Of a stretch of 64,000 bases of DNA, positions 27,961 through 36,272 are shown piece by piece (the stretch's first letter is position 1; each line of letters starts with the position of its first letter). Source of the stretch: SELP01 sp035969385 (GTDB lineage Bacteria; Pseudomonadota; Alphaproteobacteria; Rhodobacterales; Rhodobacteraceae); NCBI RefSeq assembly GCF_035969385.1, contig NZ_JAYKKJ010000002.1, forward strand, positions 372,001-436,000, read 5' to 3'. The notes below the pieces were generated by a model. The model was given only the letters and a program-made list of their open reading frames with translations. It ran no database searches and had not been told where the DNA came from. A program made the position numbers and the translations under genes.

Positions 27961-28818
27961 TCAGGTCTGGATCAGGGTCACGTTGGACAGATCAAACGAG
28001 TCGAGCCCGTTCAAATGGGCCAGTTCCGAACCGTCCGCATAAAGCACAAGCGCGCCCGGATCACCGCCGATGGTGATGACCGGCGCAGGCCCGTCGCCGT
28101 CAAAATAGATTTCGATGGAATCTTCGCCAACGGTAAAGTCCGCGATGATCGCCGCCGCCGAAGACCCGGCGGTCAGGGCAAAGGTGTCGTTCCCGCCGCC
28201 GCCGTGCAGTTGGTCGAAGGCGCCCCCGATCACGACGTCGTCGCCAAGTCCGCCGTTCACGAAATCCATTTCCTGGGTGGTCGTATCGCGGCCGTCCACG
28301 ATGTCGTTCCCGGTTCCACCGAACATCTGGTCAAACCCGTCGCCGCCGATCAGCGTGTCATCGCCCAGGTTGCCCATCAGGTTGTCATTTCCGGCGCCGC
28401 CGTCGAGGAAATCGTCGCCATCGCCGGATGTCAGATCATCGGACCCACCCTCGCCATAGATCAGGTCGTCGTCGATATGACCGAACAGGTCGTCGTCGCC
28501 GTCGCCGCCCGTGATGGTGTCCCCGTTGCGACCGCCGTGAAGGTCGTCGTTGCCTGTGCCGCCGTCAACCGTGTCGGACCCGTCGGCGCCATCGACATAG
28601 TCGTCGCCATCCCCGCCAAGCAGGCTGTCGTCGCCGTCCCCGCCGCTGATCGTGTCATCCCCACCCGCACCGTCGACGAAATCGTCACCATCGCGCGCGT
28701 CGATGATTTCTCCGTCGTCGGTTCCAGTCAGTACGTCGTCGTCGTCGGTTCCTTCGATCATGGGCAGCATCGCCATCCCAACAAAGGCCACGCCCAAAAA
28801 TGCAAGCAATGCAATCAT
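27961..28818 (-). CDS. RTX-type calcium-binding repeat protein with N-terminal membrane anchor
   Basis: A 285-residue protein. The first 20 residues form one hydrophobic segment (IALLAFLGVAFVGMAMLPMI) acting as a signal or anchor. Residues about 22-210 are a run of more than ten RTX nonapeptides of the GGxGxDxLx kind (for example GGDGDDSLLGGDGDD), which fold into a calcium-filled parallel beta roll. The C-terminal 70 residues (FTVGEDSIEIYFDGDG onward) resemble the end of small rhodobacterial RTX proteins and may be the type I secretion signal region. No enzymatic domain is seen, and no type I secretion genes are nearby. The Asp/Gly-rich repeats explain the tandem look of the DNA at 28200-28750. 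Confidence 0.82.
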   Translation of the reverse strand: MIALLAFLGVAFVGMAMLPMIEGTDDDDVLTGTDDGEIIDARDGDDFVDGAGGDDTISGGDGDDSLLGGDGDDYVDGADGSDTVDGGTGNDDLHGGRNGDTITGGDGDDDLFGHIDDDLIYGEGGSDDLTSGDGDDFLDGGAGNDNLMGNLGDDTLIGGDGFDQMFGGTGNDIVDGRDTTTQEMDFVNGGLGDDVVIGGAFDQLHGGGGNDTFALTAGSSAAAIIADFTVGEDSIEIYFDGDGPAPVITIGGDPGALVLYADGSELAHLNGLDSFDLSNVTLIQT

Positions 28819-28927
28819 AAGACCAACTCACCCATTGCGGTGTATCACAATGCACACCGGCGAAAGACTACCCCCGTTGCGACTGTTCTACCTCAAATTC
28901 TGTCCAAAAGGGTTAACGGCGCAGCAT

Positions 28928-29452
28928 TCAGGCCGACCAATGCATTGGTTGGGTGTCATAGCCGATATATAGGGGGTGCTTGGGGTGCCCGGCCTTGGTC
29001 AGCCCAAGCGAAAACAGCGGCCGGTTCGTGGCCCGCAGCAGGGCTTCTACCGCCGCGCCGCGATCAAGGTGGTCGCCGTGCGCGCCCCAGGCGCAGATAA
29101 TCCGGTCGTGATCGTTCCGGATCCAATCGGCCGCGCTGTCTTGGATCGCATCATCGTTCCCTGGCCCGATCGGGTCCGGCGCTGCGCGCATCTTGCGTGG
29201 GTCAGTGTCGCGCCAGGCGAAGATATTGGTCACCCGGAACGATCCAAACCCTAGCGTTCGGGCCCGCCGTTCACAGCGTTCCACGGTCGGATCGTTCTGA
29301 ACCTCCGTCGCGGTGGACGGGTTCAGCATCACGAACAGCGCCCGCCCGCCATCGGCATCCCAGGTTCGGGTCAGGCTATAGCGGTAGCGTTCGCAGGGTG
29401 AATAGACGGCGACCGAATGCGCGTCGCCCTTCTGGTGGGTTCGGGTAATCAT
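28928..29452 (-). CDS. DUF1643 domain-containing protein
   Basis: A 174-residue cytoplasmic protein of the DUF1643 family, whose biochemical role is unknown. The family core is recognisable as ALFVMLNPSTATEVQNDPTVERCERRA, followed by VTNIFAWRDTDP and ICAWGAHG, then SLGLTKAGHPKHPLYI near the end. ATG 29452 is the only sensible start. It is divergent from the HAD gene, and the 109-base gap to the RTX gene downstream shows no clear terminator. It may accompany rpsO in related genomes (from memory, not checked). Confidence 0.85.
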   Translation of the reverse strand: MITRTHQKGDAHSVAVYSPCERYRYSLTRTWDADGGRALFVMLNPSTATEVQNDPTVERCERRARTLGFGSFRVTNIFAWRDTDPRKMRAAPDPIGPGNDDAIQDSAADWIRNDHDRIICAWGAHGDHLDRGAAVEALLRATNRPLFSLGLTKAGHPKHPLYIGYDTQPMHWSA

Positions 29453-29560
29453 TGTGCGACACTATCGGCCTGCCGTCCCGCCGCAAGGCTGGATTGGTCG
29501 GTTTGTGCTTTTCATGGCTGTGCCCGCTGCTTAGATCAGACCCGACCAAGGAGGCCCGCG

Positions 29561-30229
29561 ATGATCGACCTGATCATTTTTGATTGTGATGGCGTGCTGA
29601 TCGACAGCGAAGTTCTGTCCGCCGACGCCATTATCGAAGAACTGGCCAAGGTCGGGATCGCGATCGACCGCGCCTATGTTCGCGAAAACTTCCTTGGCCG
29701 CAGTTGGCCCACGGTGGCCGCTACGATCCGCAGGGAGCACGCAATCCCGCTGCCCCAGGATTTCGAACAGCGCTATCGCGATATCCTTTTGGAGCGTTTC
29801 AAGACCGATTTGAAACCGACCGAGGGCGTCGCGGACCTTCTGCGGTCGCTGGACATACCCTATTGCGTGGCAACCTCGTCCAGCCCGACGCGTGTCGAAC
29901 GGTCTTTGTCGATGACGGGACTGTCCAGGTTCTTCGACGAGCGCGTATTTACCGCGTCGCAGGTCGAACGCGGCAAGCCCGCGCCGGACCTTTTTCTGTT
30001 GGCAGCCGAGACTTTGGGGGTCGATCCCGCCCGGGCGCTGGTAATCGAGGACAGCCTGCCGGGGCTTCAGGCTGCGCGCGCTGCGGGGATGCGGATGCTG
30101 GCCTATTGTGGCGGCACGCATATGGCCGGACAGCCGCCCGCCGCAGAGTTTCCCGTCCGCTCCTTTGACAAATGGGAAGATTTACCGCACCTCATAGAAG
30201 AGATGATTAAACGAGGTGAGGCCCAGTGA
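29561..30229 (+). CDS. HAD-superfamily phosphatase, beta-phosphoglucomutase-like
   Basis: A 222-residue HAD subfamily IA hydrolase. The nucleophile and acid Asp pair is D8 and D10 in IIFDCDGVLIDSE. Motif II Ser/Thr lies in CVATSSSPTRVE, the motif III Lys in VERGKPAPDLF, and motif IV in ALVIEDSLPGLQAA. Sugar-phosphate phosphatase or phosphoglucomutase activity is likely. AAGGAGG lies 7 bases before ATG 29561. Its stop overlaps the start of the SorC-family regulator gene by 4 bases, and the polyol operon follows, so it probably acts on phosphorylated sugars arising in that pathway (inference). Confidence 0.86.
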   Translation: MIDLIIFDCDGVLIDSEVLSADAIIEELAKVGIAIDRAYVRENFLGRSWPTVAATIRREHAIPLPQDFEQRYRDILLERFKTDLKPTEGVADLLRSLDIPYCVATSSSPTRVERSLSMTGLSRFFDERVFTASQVERGKPAPDLFLLAAETLGVDPARALVIEDSLPGLQAARAAGMRMLAYCGGTHMAGQPPAAEFPVRSFDKWEDLPHLIEEMIKRGEAQ

Positions 30230-31191
30230 GCGTCGGACGCTTTACCCCTGAAACAACCCGGTTGGATGATGCTGCCCGCGCCGGGTGGCTTTATTATGTC
30301 GCAGGCAACACGCAGGACGAGATTGCCCGAAAGCTGGGGGTCAGCCGACAATCGGCGCAGCGCCTTGTGGCGACGGCGGTGTCTGAACGGCTGGTGAAGG
30401 TGCGGATGGATCACCCCATCGCCTTGTGCATGGACCTTTCGGGCGCTTTGCGGGACCGGTTCGGGATCGACTTTTGCGAGGTGGTTCCCTCTGACCCGGA
30501 TGCGCCGGGCCTGTTGACGGGGGTTGCGATTGCGGCGGCTGCCGAGATTGAACGGGTTCTCAAGCGGGAGGAACCACAGATCGTGGCACTGGGCACTGGC
30601 CGCGCGTTGAAAGCCACCGTGGAACAGGTGGGTCGGATGTCCTGCCCGGACCACAAGATCGTATCGCGGCTGGGCAACGTCATGGAGGACGGCGCCGCGA
30701 CCGCGTATAACGCGACGATCCGGCTGGCCGAAAGGGTCGGCGCGCCGCATTACCCCTATCCGCTCCCAGTGCTTGCCGCCGATCCCGAAGAATTGGCCCG
30801 CCAGCACGCGCAGGCCGCGGTGCGCAATACGGTTGCCCTCGCGCAGCGGGCCGACCTGACTTTGGTGGGCATCGGCCAGATGGACAACACCGCGCCGATG
30901 TTCGTCGATGGCTTTCTGACGCCGCAACAGCACGCGGAACTTCTGGCGGCAGGAGCAGTCGGAGAGATCACATCCTGGGTCTATGACGCAGAGGGACGGG
31001 TCATTGAGCATGATGTGACGGCGCGGGTCACCTCTGTACCGTTCCCTCTTGCACCGGGTCACAGGGCGATCGGGGTTGCCGTCGGGGCGTCCAAGGTGCC
31101 TGCGATCATCGCCGCGCTACGGGGCGGGTTGATCAATGGTTTGATCACGAACGAAGCGACCGCCGAAGCGATCCTGGCGAAATCGGTCTGA
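30226..31191 (+). CDS. smoC: SorC-family sugar-binding transcriptional regulator (SmoC-like)
   Basis: A 321-residue regulator of the SorC/DeoR group. An N-terminal HTH (about residues 25-60, TQDEIARKLGVSRQSAQRLV) precedes a sugar-phosphate-isomerase-like effector domain (ALGTGRALKATVEQ, LVGIGQMDN, AVGASKVPAIIAALRGGLING). It immediately precedes the sorbitol/mannitol operon, as expected for the polyol regulator SmoC of Rhodobacter sphaeroides, so I use that symbol with moderate confidence. The GTG start overlaps the HAD stop (GTGA). Inverted repeats in the smoE promoter region are candidate operators. Confidence 0.82.
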   Translation: MSVGRFTPETTRLDDAARAGWLYYVAGNTQDEIARKLGVSRQSAQRLVATAVSERLVKVRMDHPIALCMDLSGALRDRFGIDFCEVVPSDPDAPGLLTGVAIAAAAEIERVLKREEPQIVALGTGRALKATVEQVGRMSCPDHKIVSRLGNVMEDGAATAYNATIRLAERVGAPHYPYPLPVLAADPEELARQHAQAAVRNTVALAQRADLTLVGIGQMDNTAPMFVDGFLTPQQHAELLAAGAVGEITSWVYDAEGRVIEHDVTARVTSVPFPLAPGHRAIGVAVGASKVPAIIAALRGGLINGLITNEATAEAILAKSV

Positions 31192-31250
31192 ATTAACTCC
31201 AAGAAATTCAACGCTATGGAAGGTCTTTTCGGGCGCCCGAAAGGCCCCCC

Positions 31251-31279
31251 TTGACACGACTCGGTCTTTTAATGAGTAT
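31251..31279 (+). promoter_or_regulatory. Candidate promoter of the polyol operon
   Basis: TTGACA at 31251-31256 and GAGTAT at 31274-31279 are separated by 17 bases, a sigma-70-like spacing with a perfect -35 and a weak -10. It lies about 50 bases before the smoE start. Confidence 0.55.
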
Positions 31280-31315
31280 TTGCCCACTGACTTAGCAAAT
31301 GCCCAAGTCGGGCAT
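31278..31315. promoter_or_regulatory. Two inverted repeats, candidate operators of the polyol regulator
   Basis: ATTTGC (31278-31283) and GCAAAT (31295-31300) are separated by 11 bases. ATGCCC (31299-31304) and GGGCAT (31310-31315) are separated by 5. Both sit just downstream of the candidate -10, where a bound regulator would block transcription. Confidence 0.5.
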
Positions 31316-31327
31316 ATGGGAGGAAAT

Positions 31328-32632
31328 ATGACCAAGACATTCCGCGCCCTTCTGGGCGCCACCGCGCTGTGTTCCGTTGGTGCGATCGCCTCGGCCGAGA
31401 CGATCACCATCGCCACCGTGAACAACGGCGACATGATCCGCATGCAGGGTTACACCGACCAGTTCACCGCACAGACCGGAATCGAGGTCGAGTGGGTGAC
31501 GCTGGAAGAGAACACTCTGCGTCAGCGTGTAACCACCGACATCACCACCAACGGCGGCCAGTTCGACATCATGACCATCGGCATGTACGAAGCCCCGATC
31601 TGGGGGGCGAACGGCTGGCTGATCGCTCTTGATGATCTGAGCGAAGAATACGACGTCGATGACATCCTGCCGGCAATGGCCGGGGGTCTGTCGCACGACG
31701 GCACGCTCTACGCGGCCCCGTTCTATGGCGAATCTTCGATGGTCATGTATCGCACCGACCTGATGGAAGCTGCCGGCCTTGAAATGCCCGCGTCCCCGAC
31801 CTGGGAATTCATTGCAGAAGCCGCTGCCGCGATGACCGACCGCGACAACGACATCAACGGCATCTGCCTGCGCGGCAAGGCCGGTTGGGGTGAGGGCGGT
31901 GCCTTCATCAACGCCATGGCAAACTCTTTCGGCGCCCGTGTCGTCGACGAGAACTGGGTCGCACAGCTTGACAGCGAAGCCTGGGCCAACACCCTGAACT
32001 TCTACAAGAACATGATGGACGCGTCCGGCCCGACCGGCTATGCCACCAACGGCTTTAACGAAAACCTGTCGCTGTTCAACCAGGGCAAGTGCGGCATGTG
32101 GATTGACGCCACCGTTGCTGCATCTTTCGTGACCAACCCCAATGACTCGGAAGTTGCGGACAGCGTTGGTTTTGCTTTGGCCCCGAACACCGGCCTTGGC
32201 AAGAACGGCAACTGGCTCTGGGCTTGGGCGCTTGCCATCCCGGCGGGCACCCAGCAGGAAGCAGCCGCCAAGCAGTTCATCGAATGGGCCACCTCGAAAG
32301 AGTATATCGAGCTGGTTGCTGCCAATGAAGGCTGGGCCAACGTGCCTCCGGGTGCGCGTCAGTCTCTCTATGACAATCCTGAGTATCAGGCCGTGCCGTT
32401 CGCGCAGATGACCTTGGACTCGATCCTGTCGGCTGACCCGAACAACCCGACCGTGGACCCTGTTCCCTACACCGGCATCCAGTTCATGGCCATCCCCGAG
32501 TTCGCCGGCTTCTGGACCGAAGTGAGCCAGGAATTCTCTGCCGCCTACGCAGGTCAGCAGACGGTAGAGGAGGCACTCGCCAAGGGCCAGGCCATCGTCA
32601 ACGAAGCTCTCGAAGGCGCAGGTTACCAGTAA
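31328..32632 (+). CDS. smoE: Polyol ABC transporter, periplasmic substrate-binding protein
   Basis: A 434-residue family-1 extracellular solute-binding protein that captures sorbitol/mannitol-type sugar alcohols in the periplasm. The signal peptide (MTKTFRALLGATALCSVGAIASA) is cleaved near residue 23. The mature protein begins ETITIATVNNGDM and shows the fold of the MalE/SmoE group. ATG 31328 has GGAGGA just upstream. Co-localisation with two permease genes, an ATPase gene, sorbitol dehydrogenase and mannitol dehydrogenase fixes the role well. A hairpin follows the stop and may raise its expression over the permeases. Confidence 0.88.
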   Translation: MTKTFRALLGATALCSVGAIASAETITIATVNNGDMIRMQGYTDQFTAQTGIEVEWVTLEENTLRQRVTTDITTNGGQFDIMTIGMYEAPIWGANGWLIALDDLSEEYDVDDILPAMAGGLSHDGTLYAAPFYGESSMVMYRTDLMEAAGLEMPASPTWEFIAEAAAAMTDRDNDINGICLRGKAGWGEGGAFINAMANSFGARVVDENWVAQLDSEAWANTLNFYKNMMDASGPTGYATNGFNENLSLFNQGKCGMWIDATVAASFVTNPNDSEVADSVGFALAPNTGLGKNGNWLWAWALAIPAGTQQEAAAKQFIEWATSKEYIELVAANEGWANVPPGARQSLYDNPEYQAVPFAQMTLDSILSADPNNPTVDPVPYTGIQFMAIPEFAGFWTEVSQEFSAAYAGQQTVEEALAKGQAIVNEALEGAGYQ

Positions 32633-32647
32633 GCAGTCCTGACTGCA

Positions 32648-32674
32648 GAGGGGCGGCATATCCCGCCGCCCCTC
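32648..32674 (+). terminator. Intercistronic hairpin after smoE (mRNA stabiliser or attenuator)
   Basis: A perfect 10-bp stem GAGGGGCGGC / GCCGCCCCTC with a 7-base loop lies 15 bases after the smoE stop. T residues come only later (TTTCCATTTTT, 32682-32692). Within an operon this most likely terminates part of the transcripts or protects the smoE 3' end. Confidence 0.55.
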
Positions 32675-32757
32675 ACCCATGTTTCCATTTTTCACTTTTC
32701 AGGCGACCATCACGCCCGGCCGGAATGTGCGGTCAGGCAACGGAGGAGAAGCATCCC

Positions 32758-33624
32758 ATGGCAACCAAGGCGTCCCGATCCGCGGCCCGCATGATGATGG
32801 CCCCGGCTGTTGTCCTGCTGCTTGGCTGGATGCTGGTCCCCCTCATCATGACTTTGTGGTTCTCGTTCCGAACCTATCTGCCGCTACGTGGTGGCGACCA
32901 GGGCTGGACCGGGTTCGACAACTACATTCGCTTCGTCAGTTCCAGTTCGTTCTGGCCCGCGGTCCAGACGACACTCGTCATCGTCCTGGGCGTTCTGATT
33001 ATTACTGTCGTGCTGGGGATCCTGATCGCGATGTTGCTGGATCAGCCGATCTGGGGACAGGGCGTTGTCCGTATCCTTGTGATTGCTCCGTTCTTCGTCA
33101 TGCCCACCGTTTCGGCACTGGTCTGGAAGAACATGTTCATGGACCCGGTGAATGGCCTTTTCGCACATCTGTGGCGGTTCTTCGGGGCTGATCCGGTCAG
33201 TTGGCTGTCGGATGCCGCTACGCCTTCGATCATCCTGATCGTCAGCTGGCAGTGGCTGCCGTTTGCCACGCTGATCCTCTTGACCGCGATCCAGTCTCTG
33301 GACAGCGAACAACTGGAAGCGGCCGAGATGGACGGTGCACCGCAGCTGAAGCGCTTCTTCTACATCATCCTGCCGCACCTTGCCCGCGCGATTACAATCG
33401 TGATCCTGATCCAAACAATCTTTCTTCTGGCCGTCTTCGCCGAGATTTTCGTGACCACAGGTGGTGCCTTTGGGACTCGCACCTTGTCCTACCTGATCTT
33501 CCAACGCGTGCTGGAAAGCCAGAACATCGGTTTGGGGTCCGCCGGTGGCGTCTATGCCATCATCCTTGCAAACATCGTCGCGATCTTCCTGATGCGGATC
33601 GTCGGCAAGAACCTGGACAACTGA
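32758..33624 (+). CDS. smoF: Polyol ABC transporter permease (first)
   Basis: A 288-residue inner-membrane permease of the MalF type, with about six transmembrane segments beginning at APAVVLLLGWMLVPLIMTLWFSF. The cytoplasmic EAA loop that contacts the ATPase reads EQLEAAEMDGAPQLKRFFYIILP. ATG 32758 has GGAGG 11 bases upstream; an earlier in-frame start at 32725 lacks family residues. It pairs with the next gene to form the channel of the sorbitol/mannitol importer. It ends two bases before the second permease gene. Confidence 0.9.
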   Translation: MATKASRSAARMMMAPAVVLLLGWMLVPLIMTLWFSFRTYLPLRGGDQGWTGFDNYIRFVSSSSFWPAVQTTLVIVLGVLIITVVLGILIAMLLDQPIWGQGVVRILVIAPFFVMPTVSALVWKNMFMDPVNGLFAHLWRFFGADPVSWLSDAATPSIILIVSWQWLPFATLILLTAIQSLDSEQLEAAEMDGAPQLKRFFYIILPHLARAITIVILIQTIFLLAVFAEIFVTTGGAFGTRTLSYLIFQRVLESQNIGLGSAGGVYAIILANIVAIFLMRIVGKNLDN

Positions 33625-33626
33625 TC

Positions 33627-34457
33627 ATGGCCCGTGCTGTTACCCCCCGCCGCAAGGCACTCAACACCACCGTTGCCTGGGGCATCGGATTGCTCATCTT
33701 CTTCCCGATCCTGTGGACGATTCTGACCTCTTTCAAGACCGAGGCGCAGGCGATCGCAAACCCGCCGATCTTCCTTGGTTTTGACTGGACACTGGAAAAC
33801 TATGGCGTGGTGATGGAACGCTCGAATTATGCGCGTTTCCTGTGGAACTCGATCCTCATCGCGGGGGGATCGACGATCCTGGGCCTCATCGTCGCGGTCC
33901 CTGCCGCATGGTCGATGGCTTTCGTTCCGTCGAAGCGGACAAAGGACATCCTGCTCTGGATGCTGTCGACCAAGATGTTGCCAGCCGTTGGTGTGCTCTA
34001 CCCGATCTACCTGCTTTGCATCAAACTTGGGGTGCTCGACAACCGGGCGGCACTGGTCGTTATCCTGATGCTGATCAACCTGCCGATCATCGTCTGGATG
34101 CTTTACACCTACTTCCGCGAAATTCCCGGCGAGATCCTTGAAGCCGCGCGAATGGACGGAGCGACCCTCAAGGAAGAAGTGCTCTACATCCTGACGCCCA
34201 TGGCGATCCCCGGCATCGCGTCGACCCTTTTGCTGAACTTCATCCTGGCCTGGAACGAAGCGTTCTGGACGCTGAACCTGACTGCAGTCGACGCCGCGCC
34301 GCTGACGGCCTTCATCGCCAGCTACTCCAGCCCCGAGGGCCTATTCTTCGCGAAACTCAGCGCGGCCTCGACCATGGCCATCGCACCGATCCTGATCCTT
34401 GGCTGGTTCAGCCAGAAACAACTTGTCCGCGGCCTGACCTTCGGCGCGGTTAAATAA
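33627..34457 (+). CDS. smoG: Polyol ABC transporter permease (second)
   Basis: A 276-residue MalG-type permease. Six transmembrane segments are visible, the first as AWGIGLLIFFPILWTILTSF. Its EAA loop is EILEAARMDGATLKEEVLYILTP. ATG 33627 is two bases after the smoF stop, so translation is probably coupled. It ends with the usual short tail (QKQLVRGLTFGAVK) and is followed after 11 bases by the ATPase gene. Confidence 0.9.
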   Translation: MARAVTPRRKALNTTVAWGIGLLIFFPILWTILTSFKTEAQAIANPPIFLGFDWTLENYGVVMERSNYARFLWNSILIAGGSTILGLIVAVPAAWSMAFVPSKRTKDILLWMLSTKMLPAVGVLYPIYLLCIKLGVLDNRAALVVILMLINLPIIVWMLYTYFREIPGEILEAARMDGATLKEEVLYILTPMAIPGIASTLLLNFILAWNEAFWTLNLTAVDAAPLTAFIASYSSPEGLFFAKLSAASTMAIAPILILGWFSQKQLVRGLTFGAVK

Positions 34458-34468
34458 GAGGACCTGAC

Positions 34469-35473
34469 ATGGGACGCATTACACTTGAAAAAGTGACCAA
34501 GAGATTCGGCGATGTGCAGGTCATCCCGCCGCTAGACCTTGAAATCAACGATGGGGAGTTCGTGGTTTTCGTCGGGCCTTCGGGCTGCGGGAAATCGACC
34601 CTGCTGCGACTGATCGCCGGGCTGGAAGATGTCACCTCGGGCACGATCAGCATTGACGGCAACGACGCGACCTCCGTTCCCCCGGCAAAGCGGGGGCTGG
34701 CGATGGTGTTCCAGTCCTACGCGCTATACCCGCATATGACGGTGCGCAAGAACATCGCCTTCCCTATGCGGATGGCGGGGCTGGATCAGGCGGAACAGAA
34801 CCGGCGGATCGAAAGCGCGGCCAAGGCACTGAACCTGACCGACTACCTTGATCGCCGGCCCGGCCAGCTTTCGGGTGGGCAGCGGCAGCGGGTCGCCATT
34901 GGCCGCGCCATTGTCCGGGAACCGGCTGCCTTCCTGTTCGACGAACCCCTGTCCAACCTTGATGCCGCGCTGCGCGTTGGGATGCGGTTGGAAATCTCGG
35001 AACTGCACAACCGGCTTGCGACCACCATGGTCTATGTGACCCACGACCAGGTCGAAGCGATGACGATGGCCGACAAGATCGTCGTGCTGCGGGCAGGTAA
35101 TATCGAACAGGTCGGCAGCCCGCTGGAACTGTATCGTGAACCGCGCAACACCTTTGTCGCCGGTTTCATCGGCAGCCCGAAGATGAACCTGATCGAAGGG
35201 GCCGAAGCGGCAAAGCATGACGCGACCACAATCGGCGTGCGGCCTGAACATATCTCTGTTTCCGCGACCGAAGGGCTGTGGGAAGGGACCGTCGGCGTGT
35301 CCGAACACCTTGGGTCCGATACTTTCTTCCACGTGCATGGCACCGGACTTGCCGATGCGATGACGGTCCGCGCGGAAGGCGAGGTGCACATGCGTCATGG
35401 CGACAAGATTTTTCTGACCCCGGACCCGGAGAAGATCCATCGCTTCGACCAGAACGGGCTGCGCATCGGATGA
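34469..35473 (+). CDS. smoK: Polyol ABC transporter ATPase (MalK type)
   Basis: A 334-residue ABC ATPase that powers the importer. Walker A is GPSGCGKST (36-44), the signature LSGGQ is at 134-138, Walker B is FLFDEP (155-160), and the switch His lies in YVTHDQVEAMTM. The C-terminal third (from about 235) is a TOBE/OB regulatory domain, with GVRPEHISVS. The length is somewhat shorter than MalK, as is usual for SmoK/UgpC-like proteins. It overlaps the sorbitol dehydrogenase start by 4 bases. Confidence 0.92.
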   Translation: MGRITLEKVTKRFGDVQVIPPLDLEINDGEFVVFVGPSGCGKSTLLRLIAGLEDVTSGTISIDGNDATSVPPAKRGLAMVFQSYALYPHMTVRKNIAFPMRMAGLDQAEQNRRIESAAKALNLTDYLDRRPGQLSGGQRQRVAIGRAIVREPAAFLFDEPLSNLDAALRVGMRLEISELHNRLATTMVYVTHDQVEAMTMADKIVVLRAGNIEQVGSPLELYREPRNTFVAGFIGSPKMNLIEGAEAAKHDATTIGVRPEHISVSATEGLWEGTVGVSEHLGSDTFFHVHGTGLADAMTVRAEGEVHMRHGDKIFLTPDPEKIHRFDQNGLRIG

Positions 35474-36243
35474 AACGGCTGGACGGCAAGACGGCGCTGA
35501 TCACCGGATCCGCGCGGGGGATCGGGCTTGAGTTTGCCCGGGCCTATGTTGCCGAGGGCGCGCGCGTCGCGATCTGCGACATCAACCTCGGCGCGGCACA
35601 GGCGGCCGCGACCGAACTGGGTGATGCGGCCATGGCCGTCCATCTGGACGTGACCGATCAGGCCTCCATCGACACCTGCGTCGCGGCAGTGGAAACTGCA
35701 TTCGGCGGCATCGATATCCTGATCAACAACGCTGCGCTGTTCACCGCGGCCCCGATTGTCGAGATCAAGCGCCCCGACTACGACCGGGTGTTTTCGGTCA
35801 ACGTGGCCGGAACCCTGTTCATGATGAAGGCAGTGGCAAAGGGCATGATCGCGCGGCAGCGCGGCGGCAAGATCATCAACATGGCCTCCCAGGCCGGGCG
35901 GCGGGGCGAAAGCCTCGTCGCCGTATATTGCGCGACCAAGGCGGCGGTCATCTCCATGACCCAATCCGCGGGCCTGAACCTGATCGAACATGGCATCAAC
36001 GTGAACGCCATCGCCCCCGGCGTTGTCGACGGGGACCATTGGGACGGTGTCGATGCCTTCTTTGCCAAATACGAAGGCAAGGCCCCCGGCCAGAAGAGAA
36101 AAGAAGTCGGCGAAGCCGTGCCATTCGGGCGGATGGGCCGCGCCGATGACCTGACCGGAATGGCCATCTTCCTTGCCTCGAAAGAGGCCGACTACATCGT
36201 CGCCCAGACCTACAACGTCGACGGCGGAAACTGGATGAGCTGA
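35470..36243 (+). CDS. smoS: Sorbitol dehydrogenase, SDR family (SmoS)
   Basis: A 257-residue short-chain dehydrogenase oxidising D-glucitol to fructose (and galactitol to tagatose in the Rhodobacter sphaeroides enzyme). The NAD motif is TGSARGIG (12-19). The catalytic residues are S140, Y153 and K157 in the VAVYCATKAAV context. The C-terminal YIVAQTYNVDGGNWMS and GVVDGDHWDGVDAFF are, as I recall, near-identical to SmoS of R. sphaeroides, giving a confident assignment. ATG 35470 overlaps the ATPase stop (ATGA). Confidence 0.93.
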   Translation: MKRLDGKTALITGSARGIGLEFARAYVAEGARVAICDINLGAAQAAATELGDAAMAVHLDVTDQASIDTCVAAVETAFGGIDILINNAALFTAAPIVEIKRPDYDRVFSVNVAGTLFMMKAVAKGMIARQRGGKIINMASQAGRRGESLVAVYCATKAAVISMTQSAGLNLIEHGINVNAIAPGVVDGDHWDGVDAFFAKYEGKAPGQKRKEVGEAVPFGRMGRADDLTGMAIFLASKEADYIVAQTYNVDGGNWMS

Positions 36244-36272
36244 TGAAAGACTACGGTGGAAGCGAGGCCCGC

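Noticed and set aside
28200..28750. Tandem repeats that could suggest a CRISPR array or satellite DNA
   Set aside because: The periodic text encodes RTX nonapeptides in one frame. Repeat units vary as in protein repeats, and there are no spacers or cas genes.
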